In this document: positions 21,891 to 28,698 of the stretch, piece by piece
How positions within the stretch are numbered: the first letter of the stretch is position 1
Layout of the letters: every line of letters begins with the position of its first letter
NCBI RefSeq assembly: GCF_004015185.1
Contig: NZ_CP025746.1
Span: 1,567,776-1,631,775, forward strand
Length of the DNA: 64,000 bases
Direction of reading: 5' to 3'
Source of the DNA: Clostridium manihotivorum
GTDB lineage: Bacteria; Bacillota; Clostridia; Clostridiales; Clostridiaceae
Notes under the pieces: model-generated
The model's input: only the letters and a program-made list of their open reading frames with translations
Told to the model about the DNA's origin: nothing
Database searches by the model: none
Translations under genes and position numbers: made by a program

Positions 21891-22465
21891 ATATAGTTAA
21901 ATATGAACTAGAATGTCTATAAATAGGTGCTCTTATAGTAAGATTTTCTCTGAACTATTCAGTAGTTAGAAAGAATAAGGATATACTACCATCATGCATT
22001 TTACCACAATAATTTAAATAATTCTCGTAAGGAAAAATCACTAAATGACTAACATTAGTGATTTTTTTACTTTTTAGAGAATAAGAACATGTCTCCTTGG
22101 CTATTTTACTTATATGGTCTTGAGAAAGTAGATACGAGCTAATTATAAGTATGATTTATGAAAACTTAATTTGTACATGTTCGATAAGCCTGTGTACTGG
22201 GTATTATCTGGCACCCATAAATTGATAGTTTAAGTTTGATACCTATAAAATGTTTTTTTATATTTAAAAATAGAACTAGGTAAATAGGTGATGAATATGT
22301 GGATAATCATGTTTAAAGGTGGACATAAATGTAAATAAGTCCAAATTAATTAGTAGATAGTTAGAGTTGTTTTGTAGAAATTTGTTGGAATTTATATGAA
22401 AAAACTATAGGAAATTATGTATTTTTTAGTAACTAAAGGAGAGACTAGTTAATGGAGGTGTTCAT
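21891..22465 (+). other. Non-coding stretch between spoIID and spoIIQ
   Basis: Contains a second terminator-like hairpin (22036-22068) and otherwise AT-rich sequence. A 15-codon ORF at 22291-22338 (MNMWIIMFKGGHKCK) follows a weak TAGGTG site and may be chance. The spoIIQ promoter, probably of a forespore sigma factor, must lie near the end but I cannot assign it. Confidence 0.45.
22036..22068 (+). terminator. Second terminator-like hairpin downstream of spoIID
   Basis: Perfect 9-bp stem AATCACTAA/TTAGTGATT with a ten-base loop and seven T behind it. No gene precedes it within 360 bases, so a short transcript may end here. Confidence 0.75.
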
Positions 22466-23203
22466 ATGGACAAAAAAAATAATAAATTTATAAGCTTTTT
22501 TAAGAAGGAGGGTTTTTACGTTATTTTATTTGTATGTTTATGTGTAGTAGCTACAGTTGCAGCAATAACTGCAAGAAATAATGCTAAAAAAGTTACACCA
22601 CAAGCAAACAAAGGTAATGTTGCTGTAAATATAAATGATTCAACTAAGTCAACAACTCAAATGCCAGGTGCAGAACAAGTGAAGAAGCCTACAACTGGCA
22701 ATACAGCAACAGGAGTAACTGTACCTAACACTAAAACTGTTTCAAATACATCAAAAATAACATTCAATAACCCAATTAATGATGGAGCAGTATCAAGAGT
22801 TTTCTCAGATGGCAGTAAACCTATTGAAGTCAAAGGGTTTAATGTATGGACTACAGTTATAAAGGGAGTAGGGATAAATGCTAAAAAAGGCACTCCTGTT
22901 CTTGCTGCAGCTGAAGGCAAGGTAACTGAGGTAGGAACTGGTGATGAATTTGTAGGAAATTATGTTGTAATTTCTCATCAGAACGGAATGAAAACTGTCT
23001 ATACTAACTTAGATCCTCAGATTACTGTTAAAAAGGATGACGTAGTAAAAGCTAAGCAAACATTAGGTAAAGTAGGAGACTCTGCAAGAATGCTTAAATT
23101 TGAGCCATATGCTGAACATTTAGGATTTCAGTTGCTTGACTCAAAAGACCAGCAAGTTGACCCAGGAAAATATATAAAATTTAAAACAGAAGCAAATAAA
23201 TAA
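22466..23203 (+). CDS. spoIIQ: SpoIIQ-like M23-domain protein, degenerate active site
   Basis: Forespore membrane protein that joins with SpoIIIAH across the intermembrane space during engulfment. The 245-residue protein has a membrane helix at about residues 16-36, a Thr/Asn/Lys-rich linker and a C-terminal LytM (M23) domain. The zinc-ligand motifs look lost: the H-x-G-x-D site reads IKGVGIN, the YAHL-like site reads VYTNLD, and the H-x-H site reads EHLGF. This resembles B. subtilis SpoIIQ, a non-catalytic scaffold. The ATG follows ATGGAGGTGTTCAT. Its position between spoIID and spoIIID supports the name. Confidence 0.88.
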   Translation: MDKKNNKFISFFKKEGFYVILFVCLCVVATVAAITARNNAKKVTPQANKGNVAVNINDSTKSTTQMPGAEQVKKPTTGNTATGVTVPNTKTVSNTSKITFNNPINDGAVSRVFSDGSKPIEVKGFNVWTTVIKGVGINAKKGTPVLAAAEGKVTEVGTGDEFVGNYVVISHQNGMKTVYTNLDPQITVKKDDVVKAKQTLGKVGDSARMLKFEPYAEHLGFQLLDSKDQQVDPGKYIKFKTEANK

Positions 23204-23206
23204 TAT

Positions 23207-23244
23207 ATATTCAGTCATTTTCTAATAAGAGAATGACTGAATAT
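23207..23244. terminator. Hairpin after spoIIQ
   Basis: Perfect 13-bp stem (ATATTCAGTCATT and complement) with a 12-base loop. No T-tract follows on the plus strand, so it may stabilise the transcript end or terminate weakly. Confidence 0.5.
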
Positions 23245-23311
23245 TAGAAAATGTAATTTACTTTAAAGGTAGTGCATATTTATTAATATAGCTAATTAAG
23301 GAGGTAGCATT

Positions 23312-23566
23312 TTGAAAGACTACATTGAGGAAAGAGTCTTAGAAGTTGCACAGTATATTATAGATTCAAAAGCTACAATTAGAAAGACAGCGAAGGTATT
23401 CGGAGTTAGTAAAAGCACGATACACAAGGATATGACAGAAAGATTACCTAAGATTAATCCAGTAATTGCTCAGAAAGCAAAGATAATTTTAGATTTGAAC
23501 AAAGCAGAGAGACACATAAGAGGAGGAAAAGCTACGAAGTTAAAGTATAAAGCTATTGAACGTTAA
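23312..23566 (+). CDS. spoIIID: Sporulation transcriptional regulator SpoIIID
   Basis: DNA-binding regulator of mother-cell gene expression under sigma-E. The 84-residue protein has the helix-turn-helix at about residues 22-42 (TIRKTAKVFGVSKSTIHKDM) and a basic C-terminal helix. The start is TTG at 23312, preceded by AAGGAGGTAGCAT. Its length and position before an mreB-type gene agree with the Bacillus and Clostridium arrangement. Confidence 0.95.
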   Translation: MKDYIEERVLEVAQYIIDSKATIRKTAKVFGVSKSTIHKDMTERLPKINPVIAQKAKIILDLNKAERHIRGGKATKLKYKAIER

Positions 23567-23654
23567 TCACATTCCATGTATAATTTAAATGATAAATTAT
23601 GTAAAAAATGCTCAAATTATGTTTGGATTAATAGAATAATAGGAGTGAATAGGA

Positions 23655-24686
23655 ATGTGGTTTTTGGGAATGGGAACAGATATTGGTATTGATTTAGGTA
23701 CAGCCACTGTGCTTGTTTATATTAAGGACAAAGGCGTCGTTTTGAAAGAGCCATCTGTTGTTGCAGTAGATAAGGTTAATAACAAAATACTGGCCGTTGG
23801 AGAAGATGCGAGACAGATGATAGGAAGAACACCTGGAAATATAGTAGCAGTACGTCCACTTAGAGACGGTGTAATTTCAGACTATGATATGACTGAGAAA
23901 ATGCTTACATATTTTATAAGAAAAGGGTGTGGGAAGAAAAGGATATCGGCGCCTAAAGTAATGGTATGTGTTCCTTCTCAGGCTACTGAAGTAGAAAAAA
24001 GAGCTATAATGGATGCTTCAAAGAACTCAGGTGCTAGAACTGTATATCTGATAGAAGAACCTCTAGCTGCTGCCATTGGTGCTGGCTTAGATATAAATAA
24101 GCCTAGCGGACATATGGTAGTCGATATTGGCGGTGGTACCACCGATATTGCTGTAATATCTTTGGGAGGCATAGTAGTACGATCCTCTATAAAAATTGCT
24201 GGGGATAAGTTTGATGAAGTTATTATTAAATATATAAGAAATAAATATAAACTTATGATAGGTGAAAGGACTGCAGAAGATTTAAAGATTAATGTAGGCT
24301 CTGTTTTTCAGAATATGAGAAACCTATCTATGCCTGTAAAGGGTAGAAATTTAATAACTGGTCTTCCAGATGTAGTAGATATAACCACTGAAGAGATAAG
24401 GATAGCTTTAAAGGATACGGTAAATACGATTTCAGAAGCAGTTCACTCTGTTCTGGAAAAAACACCACCTGAATTAGCTGCAGATATTATAGAACATGGA
24501 ATAGTAATGACTGGAGGCGGTGCGTTGCTACATGGACTTGACAAATATTTGGAATCGGAGACTGGTGTTTTAGTAAAAGTTGCAGATGATGCAATTTCGT
24601 GTGTTGCTATTGGTACAGGCATTGCCTTGAGAAACTTCGAAAAATTAGAACTCAACAAGGATATGGAAGTAGAGCTTGTTGAGTAA
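23655..24686 (+). CDS. mbl: MreB/Mbl actin-like cell shape protein
   Basis: Forms membrane-associated filaments that guide lateral wall synthesis. The 343-residue protein shows the actin-fold nucleotide motifs GIDLGTATVLVY, GHMVVDIGGGTTDIAVISLGG and the adenosine motif MTGGGALLHGLDK. The hydrophobic N-terminus MWFLGMGTDI fits membrane binding. The ATG follows AATAGGAGTGAATAGGA. The spoIIID-mbl order matches B. subtilis, so Mbl is preferred over MreB, but paralogue assignment is not certain. Confidence 0.92.
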   Translation: MWFLGMGTDIGIDLGTATVLVYIKDKGVVLKEPSVVAVDKVNNKILAVGEDARQMIGRTPGNIVAVRPLRDGVISDYDMTEKMLTYFIRKGCGKKRISAPKVMVCVPSQATEVEKRAIMDASKNSGARTVYLIEEPLAAAIGAGLDINKPSGHMVVDIGGGTTDIAVISLGGIVVRSSIKIAGDKFDEVIIKYIRNKYKLMIGERTAEDLKINVGSVFQNMRNLSMPVKGRNLITGLPDVVDITTEEIRIALKDTVNTISEAVHSVLEKTPPELAADIIEHGIVMTGGGALLHGLDKYLESETGVLVKVADDAISCVAIGTGIALRNFEKLELNKDMEVELVE

Positions 24687-24712
24687 AAAGGACAGAAAAA
24701 TCTGTCCTTTTT
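24685..24712 (+). terminator. Terminator after mbl
   Basis: Perfect 12-bp stem AAAAAGGACAGA/TCTGTCCTTTTT with AAAA loop. It probably also serves the convergent yyaC transcript. Confidence 0.9.
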
Positions 24713-24793
24713 ATTATGGATTATTTTAATTATTGGGTAGGTAAAGGTTATAAAAAGTTTCTATATAGAAACTTATTTTGAAGCACTACATAG

Positions 24794-25327
24794 CTATTTT
24801 TGAAGACTACTTAAATAATAAGCATGAATCATAGAGTCTACAATTACATAAGCCATCTCCATCACTAGGTTTAATCTTATTGACCTGCTAGTAAAAATTT
24901 CTGAATTTTCGCTAGAATCAACAATACCTATAATAGAGGCATCTCCAACATCAGGAAGGGTTTTACCAACTCCTTTTCCGGGATGTATTGGGTAGTCACG
25001 AGTGTGGATTTCTCCAATTGAATTGGAGTCGCCTAAACATGCATCAATGCCGATTATACATGCATTAGGATGTTTTGAATTGATTTCATTAAGTTTCTTA
25101 TCAAGGTTTAATGCATGTATTGGTGAGGCTATTGTGCCATAAATAGGAAGTGGAAAAAATTTATCTTTTAACATTGTTCCAACCAGTGGACCAAGGCAAT
25201 CTCCTATGCATTTATCAGTACCTATACATACAATTACTGTGTTATCTTTAACATAGTTTTTCAAGAAGTAAGCTATCTCGTAGTAAGCAAGTGATGATTT
25301 ATAATCTACTTTAATTTTATTCAACAT
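24794..25327 (-). CDS. yyaC: Sporulation protease-like protein YyaC
   Basis: A 177-residue member of the DUF1256 family, related in fold to the germination protease GPR. Typical segments are VIVCIGTDKCIGDCLGPLVG near residues 31-50, ACIIGIDACLGD with a conserved aspartate, and HPGKGVGKTLPDVGD. In Bacillus it is expressed in the forespore, and its substrate is unknown. It is read opposite to the flanking genes, and its start follows GAGGGGGTGGG on the minus strand. Confidence 0.9.
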   Translation of the reverse strand: MLNKIKVDYKSSLAYYEIAYFLKNYVKDNTVIVCIGTDKCIGDCLGPLVGTMLKDKFFPLPIYGTIASPIHALNLDKKLNEINSKHPNACIIGIDACLGDSNSIGEIHTRDYPIHPGKGVGKTLPDVGDASIIGIVDSSENSEIFTSRSIRLNLVMEMAYVIVDSMIHAYYLSSLQK

Positions 25328-25430
25328 CCCACCCCCTCAGTAATTTATATGAGGCACTTAAATAAAATATTAAACAAGAATAAAATATTACTTTAATGTC
25401 AATATTTATAATATTGAAAGGGGTTGCCAT

Positions 25431-26090
25431 ATGAATAAGAGAGAGAAAATTTATAGTTCAATAATAATTGTGATGACTGCTATTTCTGTTAGTATTTTAC
25501 TAACATATAAGGATAATTCTTATGATTATGGAGATTTGAAGATAGATCAGCAGCAGTTTCAGGTTAATAACCAGGATGGTAAGAATGCTCTAGATAAAGG
25601 TAAAATAGAAAATAACACCATAAATAAATCAAGTACAAAATTGATAAATAATAATTCAAATAGTAATTATAAGGAGAACTTAAATAGCAGTCAAATAAAG
25701 CATAATAGTAGTGAAGATATTACTTTAAAAGAGGACGCTAATGACGAAGGTAAAGATTATATTTATTCTGATAATCAAGTTTCTGAAGAAGAATCTGCAG
25801 AGGATGAAACCGTTCAAACAATGTCTATTTTTAAAGTGGATAAGAGCACTATAATCAGTAAGATAAGTGTAGCTGATAAAGCTAAACTACTGTATATTTC
25901 AAGAAAGTTATCAAGTGCGGATTATAGTAATATAGAAGATGATTTAAAAAGTAGCAATGAACTAGAAGCAGCTGAAGATATATTCAAAATATTGAAAAAT
26001 AGACTATCTTCACAAGATTATGACAAGGTAAAAAGTATATTGGACCCATATATAAATGTTGAATATATAGATGGTAATTTATGCAAGTAA
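25431..26090 (+). CDS. Unknown membrane-anchored protein with acidic linker
   Basis: A 219-residue protein that I do not recognise. It has a basic N-terminus, one membrane helix at about residues 8-25, a long low-complexity middle rich in Asn, Ser, Lys and Asp (residues 26-135), and a C-terminal helical domain of about 80 residues with two similar helix pairs (KAKLLYISRKLSSADYSNIE and EDIFKILKNRLSSQDYDKVK). The two LSSxDYxxxx motifs suggest an internal duplication. It is divergent from yyaC and may be a sporulation protein by context. The ATG follows GAAAGGGGTTGCCAT. Confidence 0.75.
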   Translation: MNKREKIYSSIIIVMTAISVSILLTYKDNSYDYGDLKIDQQQFQVNNQDGKNALDKGKIENNTINKSSTKLINNNSNSNYKENLNSSQIKHNSSEDITLKEDANDEGKDYIYSDNQVSEEESAEDETVQTMSIFKVDKSTIISKISVADKAKLLYISRKLSSADYSNIEDDLKSSNELEAAEDIFKILKNRLSSQDYDKVKSILDPYINVEYIDGNLCK

Positions 26091-26438
26091 CATTTTTATA
26101 ATGGTATATATATCTATAATTAAGAATTGATTAAAAGTGATCATTTATGTAACTTTAATAGTAATGTGAATCAGTCAAAGCGTGCAAGATATAAAAACAA
26201 TGGGATTTATTTTAATAACTTATATCTTAAATTGCTAAAAATAATGTAAAGGGTAGCATTTTGTATTAATAAAAAGAAAGTAAGAGGAATTGCTGCATAA
26301 ATTACAGTAATCACTCAAAATGAGAGAAAACTGTAGTTGAAATTAAGAACATAACATTATATACTAATCCTTGTCGATTGGCACCGACGAAAAATTAAAA
26401 AAACATTGAATATGAAATATACATATATTCAGTTACAT
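26091..26438 (+). other. Intergenic region before the tRNA cluster
   Basis: About 350 AT-rich bases with no credible gene. The tRNA promoter should lie in the last 60 bases; TTGAAT at about 26405 is a possible -35 box, but the -10 is not clear. Confidence 0.4.
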
Positions 26439-26523
26439 GGAGGAGTTCCCGAGTGGCCAAAGGGGGCAGACTGTAAATCTGTTGCAAGTTGCTTCAGTGG
26501 TTCGAATCCACTCTCCTCCACCA
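26439..26523 (+). tRNA. tRNA-Tyr (GTA), copy 1
   Basis: 85-base class II tRNA with acceptor GGAGGAG/CTCCTCC, anticodon GTA, a long variable arm, the TTCGAAT T-loop and encoded CCA. Confidence 0.97.
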
Positions 26524-26546
26524 ATTTTAATAAATACAAAAATTAA

Positions 26547-26622
26547 GGGCGCATAGCTCAGCTGGGAGAGCATCTGCCTTACAAGCAGAGGGTCACAGGT
26601 TCGATCCCTGTTGTGCCCACCA
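26547..26622 (+). tRNA. tRNA-Val (TAC), copy 1
   Basis: 76-base tRNA with acceptor GGGCGCA/TGTGCCC, anticodon TAC in the loop CTTACAA, TTCGATC T-loop and encoded CCA. Confidence 0.97.
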
Positions 26623-26641
26623 TTAATTTAAAAAATAATAT

Positions 26642-26716
26642 GCTGGCATGGCTCAACGGTAGAGCAGCTGACTTGTAATCAGCAGGTTGTAGGTTCGATT
26701 CCTATTGCCAGCTCCA
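26642..26716 (+). tRNA. tRNA-Thr (TGT), copy 1
   Basis: 75-base tRNA with acceptor GCTGGCA/TGCCAGC, anticodon TGT in the loop CTTGTAA, and encoded CCA. Confidence 0.97.
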
Positions 26717-26722
26717 GTTTGA

Positions 26723-26807
26723 GGAGGAGTTCCCGAGTGGCCAAAGGGGGCAGACTGTAAATCTGTTGCAAGTTGCTTCAGTGGTTCGAATCCACTCTCC
26801 TCCACCA
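26723..26807 (+). tRNA. tRNA-Tyr (GTA), copy 2
   Basis: Same sequence as the copy at 26439-26523; part of the duplicated unit. Confidence 0.97.
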
Positions 26808-26829
26808 ATTTAATAAATACAAAAATTAA

Positions 26830-26905
26830 GGGCGCATAGCTCAGCTGGGAGAGCATCTGCCTTACAAGCAGAGGGTCACAGGTTCGATCCCTGTTGTGCC
26901 CACCA
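26830..26905 (+). tRNA. tRNA-Val (TAC), copy 2
   Basis: Same sequence as the copy at 26547-26622. Confidence 0.97.
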
Positions 26906-26924
26906 TTAATTTAAAAAATAATAT

Positions 26925-26999
26925 GCTGGCATGGCTCAACGGTAGAGCAGCTGACTTGTAATCAGCAGGTTGTAGGTTCGATTCCTATTGCCAGCTCCA
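26925..26999 (+). tRNA. tRNA-Thr (TGT), copy 2
   Basis: Same sequence as the copy at 26642-26716. Confidence 0.97.
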
Positions 27000-27005
27000 G
27001 TTTGA

Positions 27006-27090
27006 GGAGGAGTTCCCGAGTGGCCAAAGGGGGCAGACTGTAAATCTGTTGCAAGTTGCTTCAGTGGTTCGAATCCACTCTCCTCCACCA
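27006..27090 (+). tRNA. tRNA-Tyr (GTA), copy 3
   Basis: Third identical tRNA-Tyr, ending the cluster directly before a terminator. Confidence 0.97.
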
Positions 27091-27092
27091 AT

Positions 27093-27118
27093 AAGACACT
27101 TTTAGTGGTGTCTTTTTT
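27093..27118 (+). terminator. Terminator of the tRNA cluster
   Basis: AAGACAC pairs with GTGTCTT, followed by a run of T, three bases after the last CCA. Confidence 0.85.
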
Positions 27119-27146
27119 GTATGAATAAAATAAATTTAATATTTAA

Positions 27147-27247
27147 CTCTTATCAAGAGAGGTGGAGGGAAAGGGCCCTATGAAACCCGGCAACCGGTGC
27201 TAATGCATTATGGTGCCAATTCCTGCAGTAAATCTGCGAGATAAGAG
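27147..27247 (+). promoter_or_regulatory. SAM-I (S-box) riboswitch aptamer
   Basis: P1 is CTCTTATC at 27147-27154 with GATAAGAG at 27240-27247. Conserved S-box elements are present: AAGAGAGGTGGAGGGA, GGCCCTATGAAACCCGGCAA, GGTGCTAAT and the GGTGCCAATTCCTGCAG part of P3/P4. Binding of S-adenosylmethionine should favour the terminator downstream and switch off metK, which encodes SAM synthetase. Confidence 0.96.
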
Positions 27248-27258
27248 AGATGAAATGT

Positions 27259-27285
27259 AATCTCTTCTTTGAAGAGATTTTTTTA
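27259..27285 (+). terminator. Riboswitch-controlled terminator before metK
   Basis: AATCTCTTC/GAAGAGATT with a TTT loop and a T-run. It is 12 bases after the aptamer; an antiterminator would use the AAGAGA segment of P1. Confidence 0.9.
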
Positions 27286-27378
27286 TTCTTTAGAAGTTTA
27301 TATCGTAGATGAAGTTGTGGATGAATATACTTGTAAAGTTTAATACAAGTGTAGGAGAAAAGAATAAAAAAGTGCGTC

Positions 27379-27430
27379 GCCTGCTAGAAATTCTTTACTT
27401 ACATTCAGAAAAGGCAGATACACAAAAAAA
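27379..27430 (+). repeat. Degenerate intergenic repeat, copy A
   Basis: The core pattern runs GCCTGCTAGA, then TTCTT, then ACATT, then AAAGGCAGAT and an A-run. It lies after the SAM-I terminator, in the metK leader. It matches copies at 36311, 40139, 40301 and 61614. Confidence 0.6.
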
Positions 27431-27443
27431 TAAAAGTATAATG

Positions 27444-27490
27444 AAGGGAGGCATTAACTGTTTATATAAAAGACAGTTAAGATGTGTATG
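27444..27490 (+). promoter_or_regulatory. metK ribosome binding site separated from the start by a hairpin
   Basis: The Shine-Dalgarno AAGGGAGG is at 27444-27451. Then comes a perfect 8-bp hairpin, TTAACTGT (27454-27461) with ACAGTTAA (27473-27480) and an 11-base loop. The start ATG is at 27488. In linear sequence the spacing is 36 bases; with the hairpin folded it becomes about 9, which is optimal. Confidence 0.55.
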
Positions 27491-28663
27491 AAAAGATTAT
27501 TTACCTCAGAATCAGTTACAGAAGGACATCCAGATAAAATCTGTGATCAAGTTTCCGACGGAATATTAGATGCTATATTAGAAAAGGATCCTAATGCTAG
27601 AGTTGCTTGTGAGACAGCCGTAACTACAGGAATGGTAGTAGTAATGGGAGAAATATCAACTAACTGCTACGTAGATATACCTAAGATAGTAAGACAAACT
27701 GTAAGAGAAATAGGTTATGACAGAGCTAAATATGGATTTGATTGTGATACATGTGCTGTGCTTACTTCAATAGATGAACAATCAGCTGACATAGCTATGG
27801 GTGTAGATGAAGCGCTAGAATCAAAAAAAGGTGAGATGGATAAAATTGAAGCGGTAGGTGCAGGGGACCAAGGCATGATGTTTGGTTTTGCTACAAATGA
27901 AACTGCTGAGTTTATGCCTATGCCTATAGCTACTGCGCATAGACTATCAAGAAGATTAAGCGAAGTAAGAAAGAATGGTACTTTAGCTTATCTAAGACCA
28001 GATGGAAAGACACAAGTAACAGTTGAGTATGAAGATAATAAACCTGTTAGAATAGATGCAATAGTTGTTTCTACACAACATGGACCAGAAGTATCTCAAG
28101 AGCAAATTGAAAAAGATATAAAGGAACAAGTTATAAATGCAGTAGTTCCAGCGGAATTATTAGATGAAAATACAAAGTATTATATAAATCCCACTGGTAG
28201 ATTTGTAATAGGTGGACCACAAGGTGATAGTGGTTTAACTGGAAGAAAGATAATAGTTGATACCTACGGTGGATATGGAAGACATGGAGGCGGAGCTTTC
28301 TCAGGAAAAGATCCAACTAAAGTTGATAGATCTGCAGCTTATGCAGCTAGATGGGTAGCGAAAAATCTTGTTGCTGCTGGTGTAGCTGATAAGTTAGAGA
28401 TAGAACTAGCATATGCAATTGGAGTTGCAAAGCCAGTTTCTATTGAAGTAGATACATTTGGAACAGGAAAAATTACAGATGATAAGATAGTTGAAATAGT
28501 AGGTAAAGTTTTTGACTTAAGACCAGGTGCGATAATAAGAGATTTAGATCTTAGAAGACCTATATTTAAGCAAACTGCTGCTTACGGACATTTTGGAAGA
28601 ACAGATGTTAATCTTCCATGGGAACAATTAGATAAAGTTGAAGAAATAAAGAAATATATATAG
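27488..28663 (+). CDS. metK: S-adenosylmethionine synthetase
   Basis: Forms S-adenosylmethionine from ATP and methionine. With the ATG at 27488 the protein has 391 residues and begins [21 protein letters not shown], the conserved N-terminus; an ATG two codons earlier would add only MC. The signatures [12 protein letters not shown] and [19 protein letters not shown] are present. It is controlled by the SAM-I riboswitch upstream, and its ribosome binding site is reached across a small hairpin. A terminator follows, directly abutted by a group II intron. Confidence 0.97.
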   Translation: MKRLFTSESVTEGHPDKICDQVSDGILDAILEKDPNARVACETAVTTGMVVVMGEISTNCYVDIPKIVRQTVREIGYDRAKYGFDCDTCAVLTSIDEQSADIAMGVDEALESKKGEMDKIEAVGAGDQGMMFGFATNETAEFMPMPIATAHRLSRRLSEVRKNGTLAYLRPDGKTQVTVEYEDNKPVRIDAIVVSTQHGPEVSQEQIEKDIKEQVINAVVPAELLDENTKYYINPTGRFVIGGPQGDSGLTGRKIIVDTYGGYGRHGGGAFSGKDPTKVDRSAAYAARWVAKNLVAAGVADKLEIELAYAIGVAKPVSIEVDTFGTGKITDDKIVEIVGKVFDLRPGAIIRDLDLRRPIFKQTAAYGHFGRTDVNLPWEQLDKVEEIKKYI

Positions 28664-28698
28664 AAAAGATGCTGCCTTGAGCAGCATCTTTTATTTTT
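28664..28698 (+). terminator. Terminator of metK, target of the group II intron
   Basis: Perfect 12-bp stem AAAAGATGCTGC/GCAGCATCTTTT with a five-base loop and a T-rich tail ending at 28698, where the intron begins. Confidence 0.93.

Larger units (their letters stand above)
26439..27090 (+). repeat. Tandem duplication of a Tyr-Val-Thr tRNA unit
   Basis: The unit 26439-26722 (284 bases) is repeated at 26723-27005 (283 bases), and a third partial copy holds tRNA-Tyr only. Spacers are also copied; the visible difference is one T in the spacer after tRNA-Tyr. This indicates a recent tandem duplication or gene conversion. Confidence 0.95.

Noticed and set aside
26653..26856. Minus-strand frame over the tRNA cluster
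   Set aside because: It lies entirely within tRNA genes and their spacers.
27309..27491. 60-codon ORF ending on the metK start (ATGA overlap)
   Set aside because: It has no ribosome binding site, runs through repeat copy A and the metK ribosome binding site, and its sequence (Lys/Asn rich) looks like translated noncoding DNA. The overlap with metK is probably chance.
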